A stretch of DNA of 9,510 nucleotides from CAXXIC01 sp964534355 (GCA_964534355.1 CAZHNZ010000144.1:1-9510), one strand, 5' to 3'; positions 1 to 7,730 are shown, counted from the first letter of the stretch. The notes: generated by a model not told the origin, from the sequence alone. Numbers and translations: made by a program.

Positions 1-285
1 AAGCGTTTTATTCCCCAAAAACACGAAGATAAAATTCCGCACATGGGCTGGAACAAAATATACAATCTCAACGAAAAACTCTTTCCAAAGGAGCTTGAAC
101 AAGAGTTTGTCTATTTCGTACACAGCTTTTATGTGCCTGTCAATGAATTTACTGCGGCAACTACCGACTATATTTTGCCGTTTAGCTCAGCCCTTCAAAA
201 AGACAATTTCTATGCCTGTCAGTTTCACCCCGAAAAGAGCGGGAAAATAGGTGAAGAGATTTTGAAGAGATTTTTGGCTTTATAA
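1..285 (+). CDS. hisH: Imidazole glycerol phosphate synthase, glutaminase subunit HisH (3' part only)
   Basis: This is the C-terminal part of HisH, the class I glutamine amidotransferase that releases ammonia from glutamine and passes it to HisF. The frame is open from base 1, so the gene begins upstream of the window and the ATG at 43 is internal. Visible family marks are PHMGWN (bases 40-57), which is typical of HisH, and FHPEKSG near the end, which carries the catalytic His (226-228) and Glu (232-234) of the Cys-His-Glu triad. The nucleophile Cys would lie upstream and cannot be seen. The stop is TAA at 283-285. hisA follows 20 bases later on the same strand, so the two are very probably co-transcribed. 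Identification is firm from motifs plus the hisH-hisA-hisF order. Confidence 0.95.
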   Translation, partial: KRFIPQKHEDKIPHMGWNKIYNLNEKLFPKELEQEFVYFVHSFYVPVNEFTAATTDYILPFSSALQKDNFYACQFHPEKSGKIGEEILKRFLAL

Positions 286-305
286 AAAAACAAACAACAC
301 AGAAA

Positions 306-1025
306 ATGATTGAATTAATTCCTGCCATTGATATTATTGAAGGTAAATGTGTTCGTCTGACTCAGGGCGATTACAATCAAAAAACAATTTACAACGAAGA
401 TCCGCTGGAAGTGGCCAAAGAGTTTGAAGACAACGGACTGACCCGCCTGCATCTGGTCGATTTGGATGGTGCCAAAGCGCAACACATTGTAAATTATCGT
501 GTATTGGAGAGAATTGCGGCCAAAACCAATCTGATTATTGATTTTGGAGGAGGACTGAAACAGGACAGCGACCTCGAAATTGCATTCAACTCAGGTGCTC
601 AAATGGTTACAGGAGGTAGTATTGCTGTCAAAAACCCGGATATATTCACCTCATGGATAGAAAAATACGGAAGTGAACGCATCATCTTGGGTGCCGACAT
701 CAAAGATGGAAAGATTGCAGTAAGCGGCTGGAAAGAGGAAACAAGTTTGCAGCTTAACGATTTTCTGAAATCGTACACCGAAAAAGGAATCAGCAAAGTA
801 ATCAGCACCGACATCAGCAAAGATGGGATGTTGCAGGGTGCGGCAAACGAACTCTACAAGGGAATGCGAAATGACTTTCCCGAGCTCTACATCATTGCAA
901 GTGGCGGTGTTAGCTGCATCGGCGATATTGAGAAATTGCAGGAAGATGGTATACATGCCGTAATTTTCGGAAAAGCTATTTACGAAGGACGCATTGCATT
1001 GAAGGATTTGAGACTATTTTTTTAA
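306..1025 (+). CDS. hisA: ProFAR isomerase HisA (phosphoribosylformimino-AICAR-P isomerase)
   Basis: HisA is a cytoplasmic (beta/alpha)8 barrel that carries out the Amadori rearrangement of ProFAR to PRFAR, the substrate of HisH/HisF. The 239-residue length is normal for the family. The N-terminus IPAIDI carries the catalytic Asp9. The second catalytic Asp is Asp131 in GADIKDG, and Thr168 in STDISKDG corresponds to the active-site Thr. The phosphate-binding segments DFGGG (79-83), TGGS (102-105), ASGG (198-201) and FGKA (221-224) are all present, so the enzyme should be active. The ATG at 306 matches the usual start just before IPAID. The upstream bases are A/C-rich with no Shine-Dalgarno sequence, as is common in Bacteroidota. 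It lies between hisH and hisF, 32 bases before hisF. Confidence 0.97.
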   Translation: MIELIPAIDIIEGKCVRLTQGDYNQKTIYNEDPLEVAKEFEDNGLTRLHLVDLDGAKAQHIVNYRVLERIAAKTNLIIDFGGGLKQDSDLEIAFNSGAQMVTGGSIAVKNPDIFTSWIEKYGSERIILGADIKDGKIAVSGWKEETSLQLNDFLKSYTEKGISKVISTDISKDGMLQGAANELYKGMRNDFPELYIIASGGVSCIGDIEKLQEDGIHAVIFGKAIYEGRIALKDLRLFF

Positions 1026-1057
1026 ATACGACTACCGAATACTAAGAAGACAAACGC

Positions 1058-1813
1058 ATGTTAGCCAAAAGAATAGTCCCTTGCCTGGACGTGAAAGACG
1101 GCAAAACGGTGAAAGGAGTGAATTTTGTAAACTTTCGCGATGCCGGCGACCCGGTAGAATTGGGAAAAATGTACAGCGATCAGGGTGCCGATGAATTGGT
1201 TTACCTCGATATTACGGCTTCGCACGAAGGTCGGAAAACATTTACAGACATTGTTCGTCATGTGGCAGCCGAGGTAAGCATTCCGTTTACTGTGGGCGGT
1301 GGCATCAACGAACTGAAAGACGTGGACCGCTTGCTGAATGCTGGCGCAGATAAGGTTTCTATTAACTCATCGGCATTTCGCAATCCGGAACTAATCAGTC
1401 AGATAGCAAAGAATTTTGGTTCGCAAGTGTGCGTAGTGGCCATTGATGCCAATCTCGAAGCCGAAGGATTGTGGCGATGCTACCTCAATGGTGGCCGGGT
1501 ACCGACAGAGCGCGACCTTTTTACGTGGGCCAAAGAGGCCGAGAATCGTGGCGCCGGTGAAATTCTGTTTACCAGCATGACACACGATGGCGTGAAAACC
1601 GGATATGCCAACGATGCACTTGCCAGACTGGCAGAGCAACTGCACATCCCCATTATCGCCTCGGGTGGTGCAGGAAAACCGGAACATTTCAGAGATGCTT
1701 TCGTATTGGGGAAAGCCGATGCGGCATTGGCTGCCAGTGTTTTTCACTTCGGAGAGATACCTGTGCAAACGCTAAAAAATTATTTACGGGATTGCGGAAT
1801 TGTGGTCAGATAG
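1058..1813 (+). CDS. hisF: Imidazole glycerol phosphate synthase, cyclase subunit HisF
   Basis: HisF is the cyclase half of imidazole-glycerol-phosphate synthase. It uses ammonia from HisH to turn PRFAR into imidazole glycerol phosphate and AICAR. The 251 residues are full length. The start MLAKRIVPCLDVKDG is characteristic and carries catalytic Asp11. The second catalytic residue is Asp130 in VVAIDA. The barrel phosphate-binding segments VGGGI (79-83), TSMTHDG (172-178) and ASGGAG (201-206) are intact. The only upstream ribosome-binding hint is a weak AAGAAG about ten bases before the ATG. Two odd points of context are that hisIE, a frequent next gene in this order, is not downstream, and that there is no clear terminator in the 80 bases before the next gene, so read-through into the PorT-like gene is possible. 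Confidence 0.97.
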   Translation: MLAKRIVPCLDVKDGKTVKGVNFVNFRDAGDPVELGKMYSDQGADELVYLDITASHEGRKTFTDIVRHVAAEVSIPFTVGGGINELKDVDRLLNAGADKVSINSSAFRNPELISQIAKNFGSQVCVVAIDANLEAEGLWRCYLNGGRVPTERDLFTWAKEAENRGAGEILFTSMTHDGVKTGYANDALARLAEQLHIPIIASGGAGKPEHFRDAFVLGKADAALAASVFHFGEIPVQTLKNYLRDCGIVVR

Positions 1814-1893
1814 TGGTCTCAAAAAACACAATTGATGTGTGTAGTACAATTTAGGCACTATTCTTTCGTTATCTCTTTAAAAGAATAATTTTT

Positions 1894-2604
1894 ATGCAAA
1901 AATATATTTTATTATTTCTGTTTGTTTTATTGCAATCAGGAAACCTATCTGCTCAGAAGTTCAAAGATCAAAACCAGCCAGAGGTTGACTTTAAACCGTT
2001 GCATTTTGGGTTTATGGTGGGGCTCAATACTCAAAATTTACTCTTTAACCATGTTGACCAGAGTGCAAATACAGAAAAATGGTATGCCGAAATACCATCT
2101 TACAGCCCCGGATTCACAGTCGGCCTGATGGCTGATTTGCTTCTCGATTATCATTTTAATCTGCGCTTTACACCCTCTCTAAATTTTGGAAGTAAAGAGA
2201 TTCGTTTTCGGGAGTTGAATACAAACAGCATTGAAAAACAACAACTCAAATCAAACTACCTGCTTTTCCCGCTTGAGGTGAAATACTCGGCATTGCGTCT
2301 TAATAATTCCCGCCCCTATCTGCTGGTCGGTGGTGCAGGCGGTATAGACATATCCCGCAAACAGGGGGAAAGTGAATTAATTCGGTTAAATGCTGTAGAC
2401 TACTATCTGGAAGTTGGCGTAGGTTGCGACTTTTACAAAGAATATTTTAAACTGATACCCGAACTAAAATTTTGTTTCGGTCTCAGAAATATGCTGCTAA
2501 AAGATCGCAAAGACCTCCTCGATACACCCGAAATAAACAAATACTCTCATGCTCTTTCAGGTGTCACTTCACGAATGATTATTCTTAGTTTTTATTTTGA
2601 ATAA
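1894..2604 (+). CDS. porT: PorT-like outer-membrane beta-barrel protein (type IX secretion)
   Basis: This 236-residue protein resembles PorT/SprT, an outer-membrane beta-barrel needed for the type IX secretion system of Bacteroidota. A signal peptide is evident: M1 Q K, a hydrophobic stretch at about 4-14, and a likely cut after NLSA (residue 20). The mature protein has alternating hydrophobic/polar strands. Segments I recognise as PorT-like are the HFGFMVGLN block (about 37-45), LLFPLEVKYSALRL (about 123-136), and YLEVGVGCDFYKEYFKLIPE (about 171-190) followed by LKFCFG. It ends in an aromatic-rich strand (LSFYFE), as barrel proteins usually do. The assignment comes from recalled family patterns, and a generic PorT-family barrel with another role is possible. 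It follows the his genes by 80 bases without a clear promoter. Its last 20 bases overlap the 3' end of the convergent glycosidase gene. Confidence 0.75.
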   Translation: MQKYILLFLFVLLQSGNLSAQKFKDQNQPEVDFKPLHFGFMVGLNTQNLLFNHVDQSANTEKWYAEIPSYSPGFTVGLMADLLLDYHFNLRFTPSLNFGSKEIRFRELNTNSIEKQQLKSNYLLFPLEVKYSALRLNNSRPYLLVGGAGGIDISRKQGESELIRLNAVDYYLEVGVGCDFYKEYFKLIPELKFCFGLRNMLLKDRKDLLDTPEINKYSHALSGVTSRMIILSFYFE

Positions 2605-5587
2605 TAGATTGATAGATGATATTCTGAATCTTAACCCGAATATCATCTTTGTCCCACACTTTGTTCCAACGATTGGGATAAACACTGTTTGACAGGAATA
2701 TATAGATTAACTTATTCTCAGAATCCACCCAGAAACAGGTACCCGTATTTCCTGTATGCCCAAAGGTAGAAAGCGGGGCCCAATCGCTTGTGGGGCCGTT
2801 GCTTGGCTTCGCGGTATTGGGTCTGTCAAAGCCCAAACCTCTTCGGCTATCCGGACTTTTCATCTGTGTAAACATGCGCACGGTCTCGCTTTGAATGAGC
2901 TGTTCTCCTCCGTAATTTCCCTCATTCAGGTACATCTGACACAATTTTGCCAGATCATTTGCACTCGAAAAAAGACCCGCATTACCCTCTATCCCCCCCG
3001 AAAGGGCAGACAGCTCATCTTGCGGATAACCAACCAGCAACTGACGACGGAAAAACTGATCGTTCGCAGTAGGGGCAATTGCTGTTTTCGCAAATCGTTT
3101 GAGCGGTAAAAATCCGGTTGTAGTAGCTCCCAACTTCGCATAAAGTGCTGTGGTCAAAAAAGTATCCAGCTTCTGATCAGTCAGTTTTTCTATCATCAAA
3201 CGCAACAGCATAAAATTCAGATCGCTGTAAACATATTTTTCTTTTGATCCCGACTTCGCTTTGAGAAAACGGGTAAACATTTCGCTGTAAAAGGCTTTAT
3301 TGAGGTAGAAACCATCTGCCAGCTCAACCGAAAAAATATCACTTTTGACATTTGAAACCAGATCAGCGCGAAATTTTGCCTTTGCGTTAGCATACATATC
3401 TTCATCTATCTGAATGGAATAGACTGACGATTTGTGTTTACTCAACAGCGCTCCCCGGTAGCTTTTTTTATCAAACAACATCTGATAAAAGGGAATATTC
3501 GCCGGCAATCCGGATTGGTGAAACAGTGCTTCCTTGACCGTAATAGAGGCCTTCTCTGAACTTTTAAGGGCAGGAATAAACTGCCCCATTTTGTCGCGAA
3601 GCAGGTATTTTCCGTCGTCGTACAACAGCATCATAGCCGGCATCGTTGCGGCAACATTGGTTACAGACGCCAAATCATATATATCAGATTCTGTGACCGG
3701 GCGCGTGTTGGCATAATCGAAATATCCATACCCTTTATTGAAAATAACTGCACCCTCTTTGGCCACCAAAACCTGACAGCCCGGCATTGCTTTATCTGCA
3801 ATTGCCTGCAATACAAGAGAATCTATCTCTGTCATACGCTTTGAATCCATACCAACCATCTCCGGATAATCGTACCCGAGACGGCAAACCTGAGTGCGAA
3901 CACCCGAGCCATATGTAAACAGAGAGTCTAGCGAGACCGGCAGTTTTCCCGTGGCTGCAATGCCGCCAAAAAGCAACTGAGCTGCATAAAACTGTGTGGA
4001 AACCGTATTTTCATAAGCCATCACCACGCTTCGGGCATTTCCAACGGCCGGTGTATAGGGTTTAATTCGATAGGGTGAAAGAAAAAAATTCAGCGAAATA
4101 TCTGTTTTTTTATCCAGCATAGAAACAAGGCGCAAAAACAGGTCCACCACCTCTTCGTTGTCGGTATAAATGCCGGCAATCAGCGTCGAATAACCTTTCA
4201 AACGTTTTGCCATTCGTTCCAGTTGCTCGTAATCCGTTTCACTATTCAGGGTAAACAGGTCGAACGGGGTATAATTTTGAATCGTATTCTGAAAGGTAAC
4301 CTGATTCTCTCCAACATTCAGAATAGCTACTGAATTCAAAGTTGAATTGTTCAGAGGAATATGGTTGCCCCTGTTTTTCAACAGAGTAACAGACTCCTTT
4401 GTCATTTTACGGATATTGACCTCGGTGCGACGATTGTTTAAACGGGCAGCCACTCCCCGGCTATCAATTGGTTTATAGTCCGACAAGCCACAAATATATT
4501 TGTAAGACAGAATCTTACGGCATCTGCGCTCAATCTGTAAGGTAGATATTACGTTATTTTCGACAGCACTCTTCACCGCATTGTATTCTGCAACAGGAAA
4601 CTGCGGACTAAGCAGAACATCCACACCCGCCTGAATGGCTTTTACACAGGCGCTTTCTCCTTTCAGATCGATAGCCCGCATCACCAGGGCATCGGTAAAA
4701 ATAAGCCCCTCAAAACCCAGTTCATTCTTCAGCAAATCGGCAACTACACTGCGCGAAAGTGAAGCCGGAATGGTATCACGGTCGAATGCCGGAAGATACA
4801 GATGGCCTACCATCATACCAGCAAAACCACGTTCAATGTACTTTTTAAAGGGATATAGTTCGAGAGAATCGATGCGTGGAAGCGACAAATCGAGTACCGG
4901 CAATCCGAAATGCGAGTCGGTAGATGTATCTCCATGACCCGGAAAATGCTTCGCAACCGACAAAACGCCGGCACTCTCCAGCCCGCGCGAATAGGCCATG
5001 GCAGCCTGTGCTACCTGCTCGCGGTTCTCTCCAAACGAGCGCACATTGATGACCGGATTATTGGGGTTGTTGTTGATATCCAACACCGGCGCAAAGTTGA
5101 TGTGGATACCCATCTCACGGCACTGCAAACCCACCAGTTGTCCGTATTCATATATTTGTCTGTAATCTTTTGTTGCGCCCAATGCCATGTTTTTGGGAAA
5201 ACGCGGCGACCCTTCGATGCGCATCGAAAGCCCCCATTCACCATCGAGCGCTATAAAAAGAGGAATACGTGCCTGCTCCTGCAAGAAGTTGGTCAGTTTC
5301 ACCTGATTGTCGACCGTGGCTTTCGAAAACAAAATACCGCCTACTTTTTGTTCTTTTACATAGCCAGCCAACTTTTCCATATTCTTTTTTGTCAGGCTGA
5401 CATCGGCTGTTACCATAAAAAGTTGTCCGATTTGTTCATCCAGACTCATGGTTGACATGACTGAATCCACCCAAACTTTCATCCGTTTATCTTTCATTCC
5501 TTTCACCCACATGTTCGGCATAACAGCCCATGCCTGCGAAGCGCAAAGCAACAAGATTAAAGCAACAAATAATCCCTTATTTCTCAT
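2585..5587 (-). CDS. Secreted fusion: NagZ-like GH3 beta-N-acetylglucosaminidase + beta-lactamase/AmiE-like serine hydrolase
   Basis: This is a large exported two-enzyme protein of 1000 residues, numbered from the ATG at 5587. Residues 1-21 form a signal peptide (RNK, hydrophobic core, cut after ASQAWA). About 45-365 is a GH3 domain with the NagZ signature KHFPGHGDTSTDSH (213-226). Its Asp224/His226 correspond to the acid/base dyad and Asp299 in IFTDAL to the nucleophile, so this half should cleave GlcNAc from peptidoglycan fragments. About 395-555 resembles the GH3 C-terminal domain (ESVTLLKN, GKLPVS). About 580-995 is a class C beta-lactamase/AmiE-like domain with HQSGLP (690-695), YSD (787-789) and HTG (944-946). 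Its nucleophile motif reads S641-V-T-N644, so the usual lysine is replaced by Asn. In Bacillus subtilis NagZ and AmiE are separate partners in muropeptide rescue, and here the two functions are joined. The start at 5587 is preferred over the in-frame ATG at 5599 because it overlaps the upstream stop (TAATG) and has a GGAGG before it. Confidence 0.9.
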   Translation of the reverse strand: MRNKGLFVALILLLCASQAWAVMPNMWVKGMKDKRMKVWVDSVMSTMSLDEQIGQLFMVTADVSLTKKNMEKLAGYVKEQKVGGILFSKATVDNQVKLTNFLQEQARIPLFIALDGEWGLSMRIEGSPRFPKNMALGATKDYRQIYEYGQLVGLQCREMGIHINFAPVLDINNNPNNPVINVRSFGENREQVAQAAMAYSRGLESAGVLSVAKHFPGHGDTSTDSHFGLPVLDLSLPRIDSLELYPFKKYIERGFAGMMVGHLYLPAFDRDTIPASLSRSVVADLLKNELGFEGLIFTDALVMRAIDLKGESACVKAIQAGVDVLLSPQFPVAEYNAVKSAVENNVISTLQIERRCRKILSYKYICGLSDYKPIDSRGVAARLNNRRTEVNIRKMTKESVTLLKNRGNHIPLNNSTLNSVAILNVGENQVTFQNTIQNYTPFDLFTLNSETDYEQLERMAKRLKGYSTLIAGIYTDNEEVVDLFLRLVSMLDKKTDISLNFFLSPYRIKPYTPAVGNARSVVMAYENTVSTQFYAAQLLFGGIAATGKLPVSLDSLFTYGSGVRTQVCRLGYDYPEMVGMDSKRMTEIDSLVLQAIADKAMPGCQVLVAKEGAVIFNKGYGYFDYANTRPVTESDIYDLASVTNVAATMPAMMLLYDDGKYLLRDKMGQFIPALKSSEKASITVKEALFHQSGLPANIPFYQMLFDKKSYRGALLSKHKSSVYSIQIDEDMYANAKAKFRADLVSNVKSDIFSVELADGFYLNKAFYSEMFTRFLKAKSGSKEKYVYSDLNFMLLRLMIEKLTDQKLDTFLTTALYAKLGATTTGFLPLKRFAKTAIAPTANDQFFRRQLLVGYPQDELSALSGGIEGNAGLFSSANDLAKLCQMYLNEGNYGGEQLIQSETVRMFTQMKSPDSRRGLGFDRPNTAKPSNGPTSDWAPLSTFGHTGNTGTCFWVDSENKLIYIFLSNSVYPNRWNKVWDKDDIRVKIQNIIYQSIIQNKN

Positions 5588-6429
5588 TATTCCTCCCATT
5601 CCAGTTCCAGTTTATCCACGATAAGCCCCAATTTGCCGGCCTGATTGATATAAACTGTTTTTCCTTCCGTATTTTTTACTTCTTTTACTTCTTTCAAAAA
5701 TGTATGTGTATGACCACCAATAATCACATCAATATTTTTGCTCTTTGCGGCCAGTGTGCAATCGTCTGTTTTTTGCTCACGGGCATCATACTCAATGCCA
5801 AGATGCGACAGTACGATAACCACATCACACCCTTTGTTCTCTTTCAGTTCCGCAGCAATCCGGTTCACGGTCTCTATCGGATCAAGATAAACTATTCCTC
5901 CGAAATTTTTCTTCGAAATCAGCCCATCCGGTTTAATGCCCACTCCTATTACTCCGACTTTTATTCCATTCTTTTTGATAATGGCATACGGCTTCACAAT
6001 GCCCCGCAGAGGCGAATTTGAAACATCATAATTGGCACAAAGAACCCTGAACTTCGCCTTTTTCAAAATACCGGCCAAAGCCGCCGCTCCATTGTCAAAC
6101 TCGTGATTGCCCAGTGTAATGGCATCATATTTGAGCAAATTCATCATTTTCACCTCCACTTCACCTTTGAAAATGTTGTAAAAAGGTGTCCCCTGCGAAA
6201 AATCTCCTGCATCAAACAACAAAAGATTCTTTTCTTCGTGCCTCAACTCATTCAGCAACACCTCCCGACGGGCTATACCGCCCCGGTTAGCATCCCGCAT
6301 GGCCTGTTTGGAAACAGGTACAATCTGACTGTGAGTGTCATTGGTATGCACAATTACCAGTCTCTTTTTTGCCTCAATCCCGGCAGTAGCCAATACAATG
6401 CAGACAATCAATCCTATTATCTTTTTCAT
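5587..6429 (-). CDS. Secreted metallophosphatase, 5'-nucleotidase catalytic (N-terminal) domain only
   Basis: This 280-residue protein is the catalytic calcineurin-like half of a UshA-type 5'-nucleotidase. Such enzymes hydrolyse nucleotides (and sometimes cyclic nucleotides or UDP-sugars) in the periplasm using two metal ions. A signal peptide is clear: MKK, hydrophobic core, likely cut after GIEA (residue 20). All metal-site motifs are present in order: NDTH (30-33; Asp31, His33), FDAGDFSQG (72-80; Asp76), GNHEFD (107-112; Asn108, His109), LSHLG (207-211; His209) and GGHTH (238-242; His240, His242). It stops after the catalytic domain, where single-chain enzymes continue into a substrate-binding domain. 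That domain is encoded separately by the gene just upstream, 10 bases away, so the two products probably work together. The stop overlaps the next gene's start. The exact substrate cannot be told from sequence. Confidence 0.92.
   Translation of the reverse strand: MKKIIGLIVCIVLATAGIEAKKRLVIVHTNDTHSQIVPVSKQAMRDANRGGIARREVLLNELRHEEKNLLLFDAGDFSQGTPFYNIFKGEVEVKMMNLLKYDAITLGNHEFDNGAAALAGILKKAKFRVLCANYDVSNSPLRGIVKPYAIIKKNGIKVGVIGVGIKPDGLISKKNFGGIVYLDPIETVNRIAAELKENKGCDVVIVLSHLGIEYDAREQKTDDCTLAAKSKNIDVIIGGHTHTFLKEVKEVKNTEGKTVYINQAGKLGLIVDKLELEWEE
5592..5597 (-). promoter_or_regulatory. Shine-Dalgarno-like ribosome binding site deciding the start of the NagZ fusion gene
   Basis: On the minus strand GGGAGG lies at 5597-5592, four bases before the ATG at 5587-5585, and inside the last codons of the upstream metallophosphatase gene. 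That gene's stop TAA (5589-5587) shares its final A with the ATG. The purine block therefore supports initiation at 5587 by translational coupling. If the first in-frame ATG at 5599 were used instead, this block would fall within the coding sequence. Such a good Shine-Dalgarno match is unusual for Bacteroidota genes. Confidence 0.6.
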
Positions 6430-6439
6430 ACCTCTGCTC

Positions 6440-7204
6440 TTAATTTCCCGATTTCTGTTCTACCTTCACCCGGCCATCTTCCCGCGCCTCCACGGGTAAG
6501 CCTTTCGCTGTTAAATCTTTGATGTACTGCAACATCACATCGCGCAGCTTCTGTCCTGAATATTTTCTATCAATGGCATTTTTGAGAGACTCAAAGCCAT
6601 CGTTGCCATCTGCCAGATAATCTATTGTAGCCACTTTGTACATCCGGGATTCATCCAGCGGCTTTCCTCCTATTGTCAACGATTTCACCTGTCCGTCTGC
6701 AATTTGCAGTGAGACATTGCTCACCCCGCCTCCACCATTCTGAGCCAGGTATGCGAAAGCCGGTTTCAGGTCAGAACCCTTTATGGTCAGTACGACCAAT
6801 GCGTTATCAAACGGATATATTTCGAATATGTTTCCTGTGGTAATATTCCCTTTCGACAAAGTACTGCGCAGGCCTCCATTATTCATAAAGGCGATATCCA
6901 CACTGTCTCCGGTCAAAACAGCACCGGCACTTCGCAGAGCGTCAGCTGTCAGATTGAGCAGAGGCGACTCGGGCAAACCACCAACCATACCTGACGGGGC
7001 AAAGCCAATAGTCTGACTCATCTCTTTGTCCATTTTTTGCTGATAACCCGCTATTAAAGCCACCGTTTTCGGGTTCAACCGGCTATCATACTCCTGTGTC
7101 ACAGAATAGCGACTCTTTTTTACACGCAAGTTTTGCTGTGCAATTGTCGAAAAACAAACACAACAGAACAACATCAGCCCTACCGGATAGCTCAACTTTT
7201 TCAT
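6440..7204 (-). CDS. Secreted 5'-nucleotidase C-terminal (substrate-binding) domain protein
   Basis: This 254-residue protein matches only the C-terminal domain of 5'-nucleotidases, which binds the nucleoside part of the substrate. The N-terminus is a signal peptide (MKK, hydrophobic core, likely cut after STIA at residue 22). About 80-235 is the domain itself. NNGGLR (108-113) is the conserved loop whose Arg contacts the substrate. YPFDN (130-134) and DYLADGNDGF (195-204) include the places where the family has the aromatic pair that stacks on the base. No metal-site motifs are present, so alone it should not be catalytic. The next gene, 10 bases downstream, encodes the matching catalytic domain with its own signal peptide. 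The protein may therefore be a binding subunit. The gap of 37 bases to the upstream phosphoesterase gene shows no TAnnTTTG box, which suggests operon read-through. Confidence 0.9.
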   Translation of the reverse strand: MKKLSYPVGLMLFCCVCFSTIAQQNLRVKKSRYSVTQEYDSRLNPKTVALIAGYQQKMDKEMSQTIGFAPSGMVGGLPESPLLNLTADALRSAGAVLTGDSVDIAFMNNGGLRSTLSKGNITTGNIFEIYPFDNALVVLTIKGSDLKPAFAYLAQNGGGGVSNVSLQIADGQVKSLTIGGKPLDESRMYKVATIDYLADGNDGFESLKNAIDRKYSGQKLRDVMLQYIKDLTAKGLPVEAREDGRVKVEQKSGN

Positions 7205-7241
7205 ATCATATCTCTTATAATAATATCAGTATTGCAACGCA

Positions 7242-7730
7242 TTAACCAATTTCTATCACTTCCAGATCTTTGAATTCGCCCTTATCAATGGTAAATCTCA
7301 CCAATGTTCGTTTCTGATGAAAACCGTACTTACCGGCTGCACCTGGGTTGATATGCAGCAAATTGAGCGATTTATCGTACTTTACTTTCAGAATGTGAGA
7401 GTGTCCGGCAATAAACAATTTGGGTGGATTCTGAAAAATTCCGGGCATCACCTCCCGCGCATATTTCCCGGGATAACCGCCTATGTGGGTCAACCAAACA
7501 TCTGCACCTTCTATCTGAAAACGCAAATCCTTCGGATACATTCGTTTCAGTTCACCACCGTCAATATTGCCAATGACAGCCCGTAGCGGCTTTAGCTCTG
7601 CCAGACGATCGGCAACCAAAACTGAGCCAATATCTCCGGCATGCCAAATTTCATCGCAATCCGCAAAGTAGTGAGCATATTTATCGTCCCACCAGCCATG
7701 AGTATCCGAAAGCAAACCAATGCGCACCAT
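7242..7730 (-). CDS. YfcE/Vps29-type metallophosphoesterase
   Basis: This is a small (162-residue) cytoplasmic calcineurin-like phosphoesterase of the YfcE/MJ0936 type, with no signal peptide. The dinuclear metal site is complete: SDTHG (8-12; Asp9, His11), HAGDIG (30-35; Asp33), GNID (54-57; Asn55), THIGG (81-85; His82) and GHSH (109-112; His110, His112). NPGAAG (128-133) is the usual C-terminal loop of the family. Members act on phosphodiesters in vitro, but their natural substrates are mostly unknown, so no specific role is claimed. The start ATG (7730-7728) shares its A with the TGA stop of kdsA, which indicates translational coupling. A link to KDO metabolism is suggested only by this position. 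Confidence 0.9.
   Translation of the reverse strand: MVRIGLLSDTHGWWDDKYAHYFADCDEIWHAGDIGSVLVADRLAELKPLRAVIGNIDGGELKRMYPKDLRFQIEGADVWLTHIGGYPGKYAREVMPGIFQNPPKLFIAGHSHILKVKYDKSLNLLHINPGAAGKYGFHQKRTLVRFTIDKGEFKDLEVIEIG

Noticed and set aside
1391..1768. 125-codon open frame on the minus strand inside hisF
   Set aside because: It is antisense to a fully conserved enzyme gene, with no family resemblance and no promoter.
1826..1841. Possible hairpin ACACA/TGTGT between hisF and the PorT-like gene
   Set aside because: It has only five A/T-rich-flanked pairs and no T-run after it, so it is too weak to call a terminator.
4910..5455. 181-codon open frame on the + strand inside the NagZ fusion gene
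   Set aside because: It lies opposite a conserved GH3 domain, gives a composition rich in His, Arg and Cys with no recognisable motif, and has no regulatory signals.
5588..5599. Alternative upstream start (ATG at 5599) for the NagZ fusion gene
   Set aside because: It adds only Met-Gly-Gly-Ile ahead of a well-formed signal peptide, has no ribosome-binding site, and would place the GGAGG block inside the gene. The ATG at 5587 fits better.
5530..6021. 163-codon open frame on the + strand across the metallophosphatase gene
   Set aside because: It is antisense to clear metal-site motifs, and its Phe/Tyr-rich translation is a by-product of the A/T-rich opposite strand.
7157..7165. Cys residues in the signal peptide of the 5'-nucleotidase C-terminal protein (CCVC) as a lipoprotein site
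   Set aside because: The cysteines sit within the hydrophobic core and lack a proper lipobox. A normal signal peptidase I site (STIA) follows.
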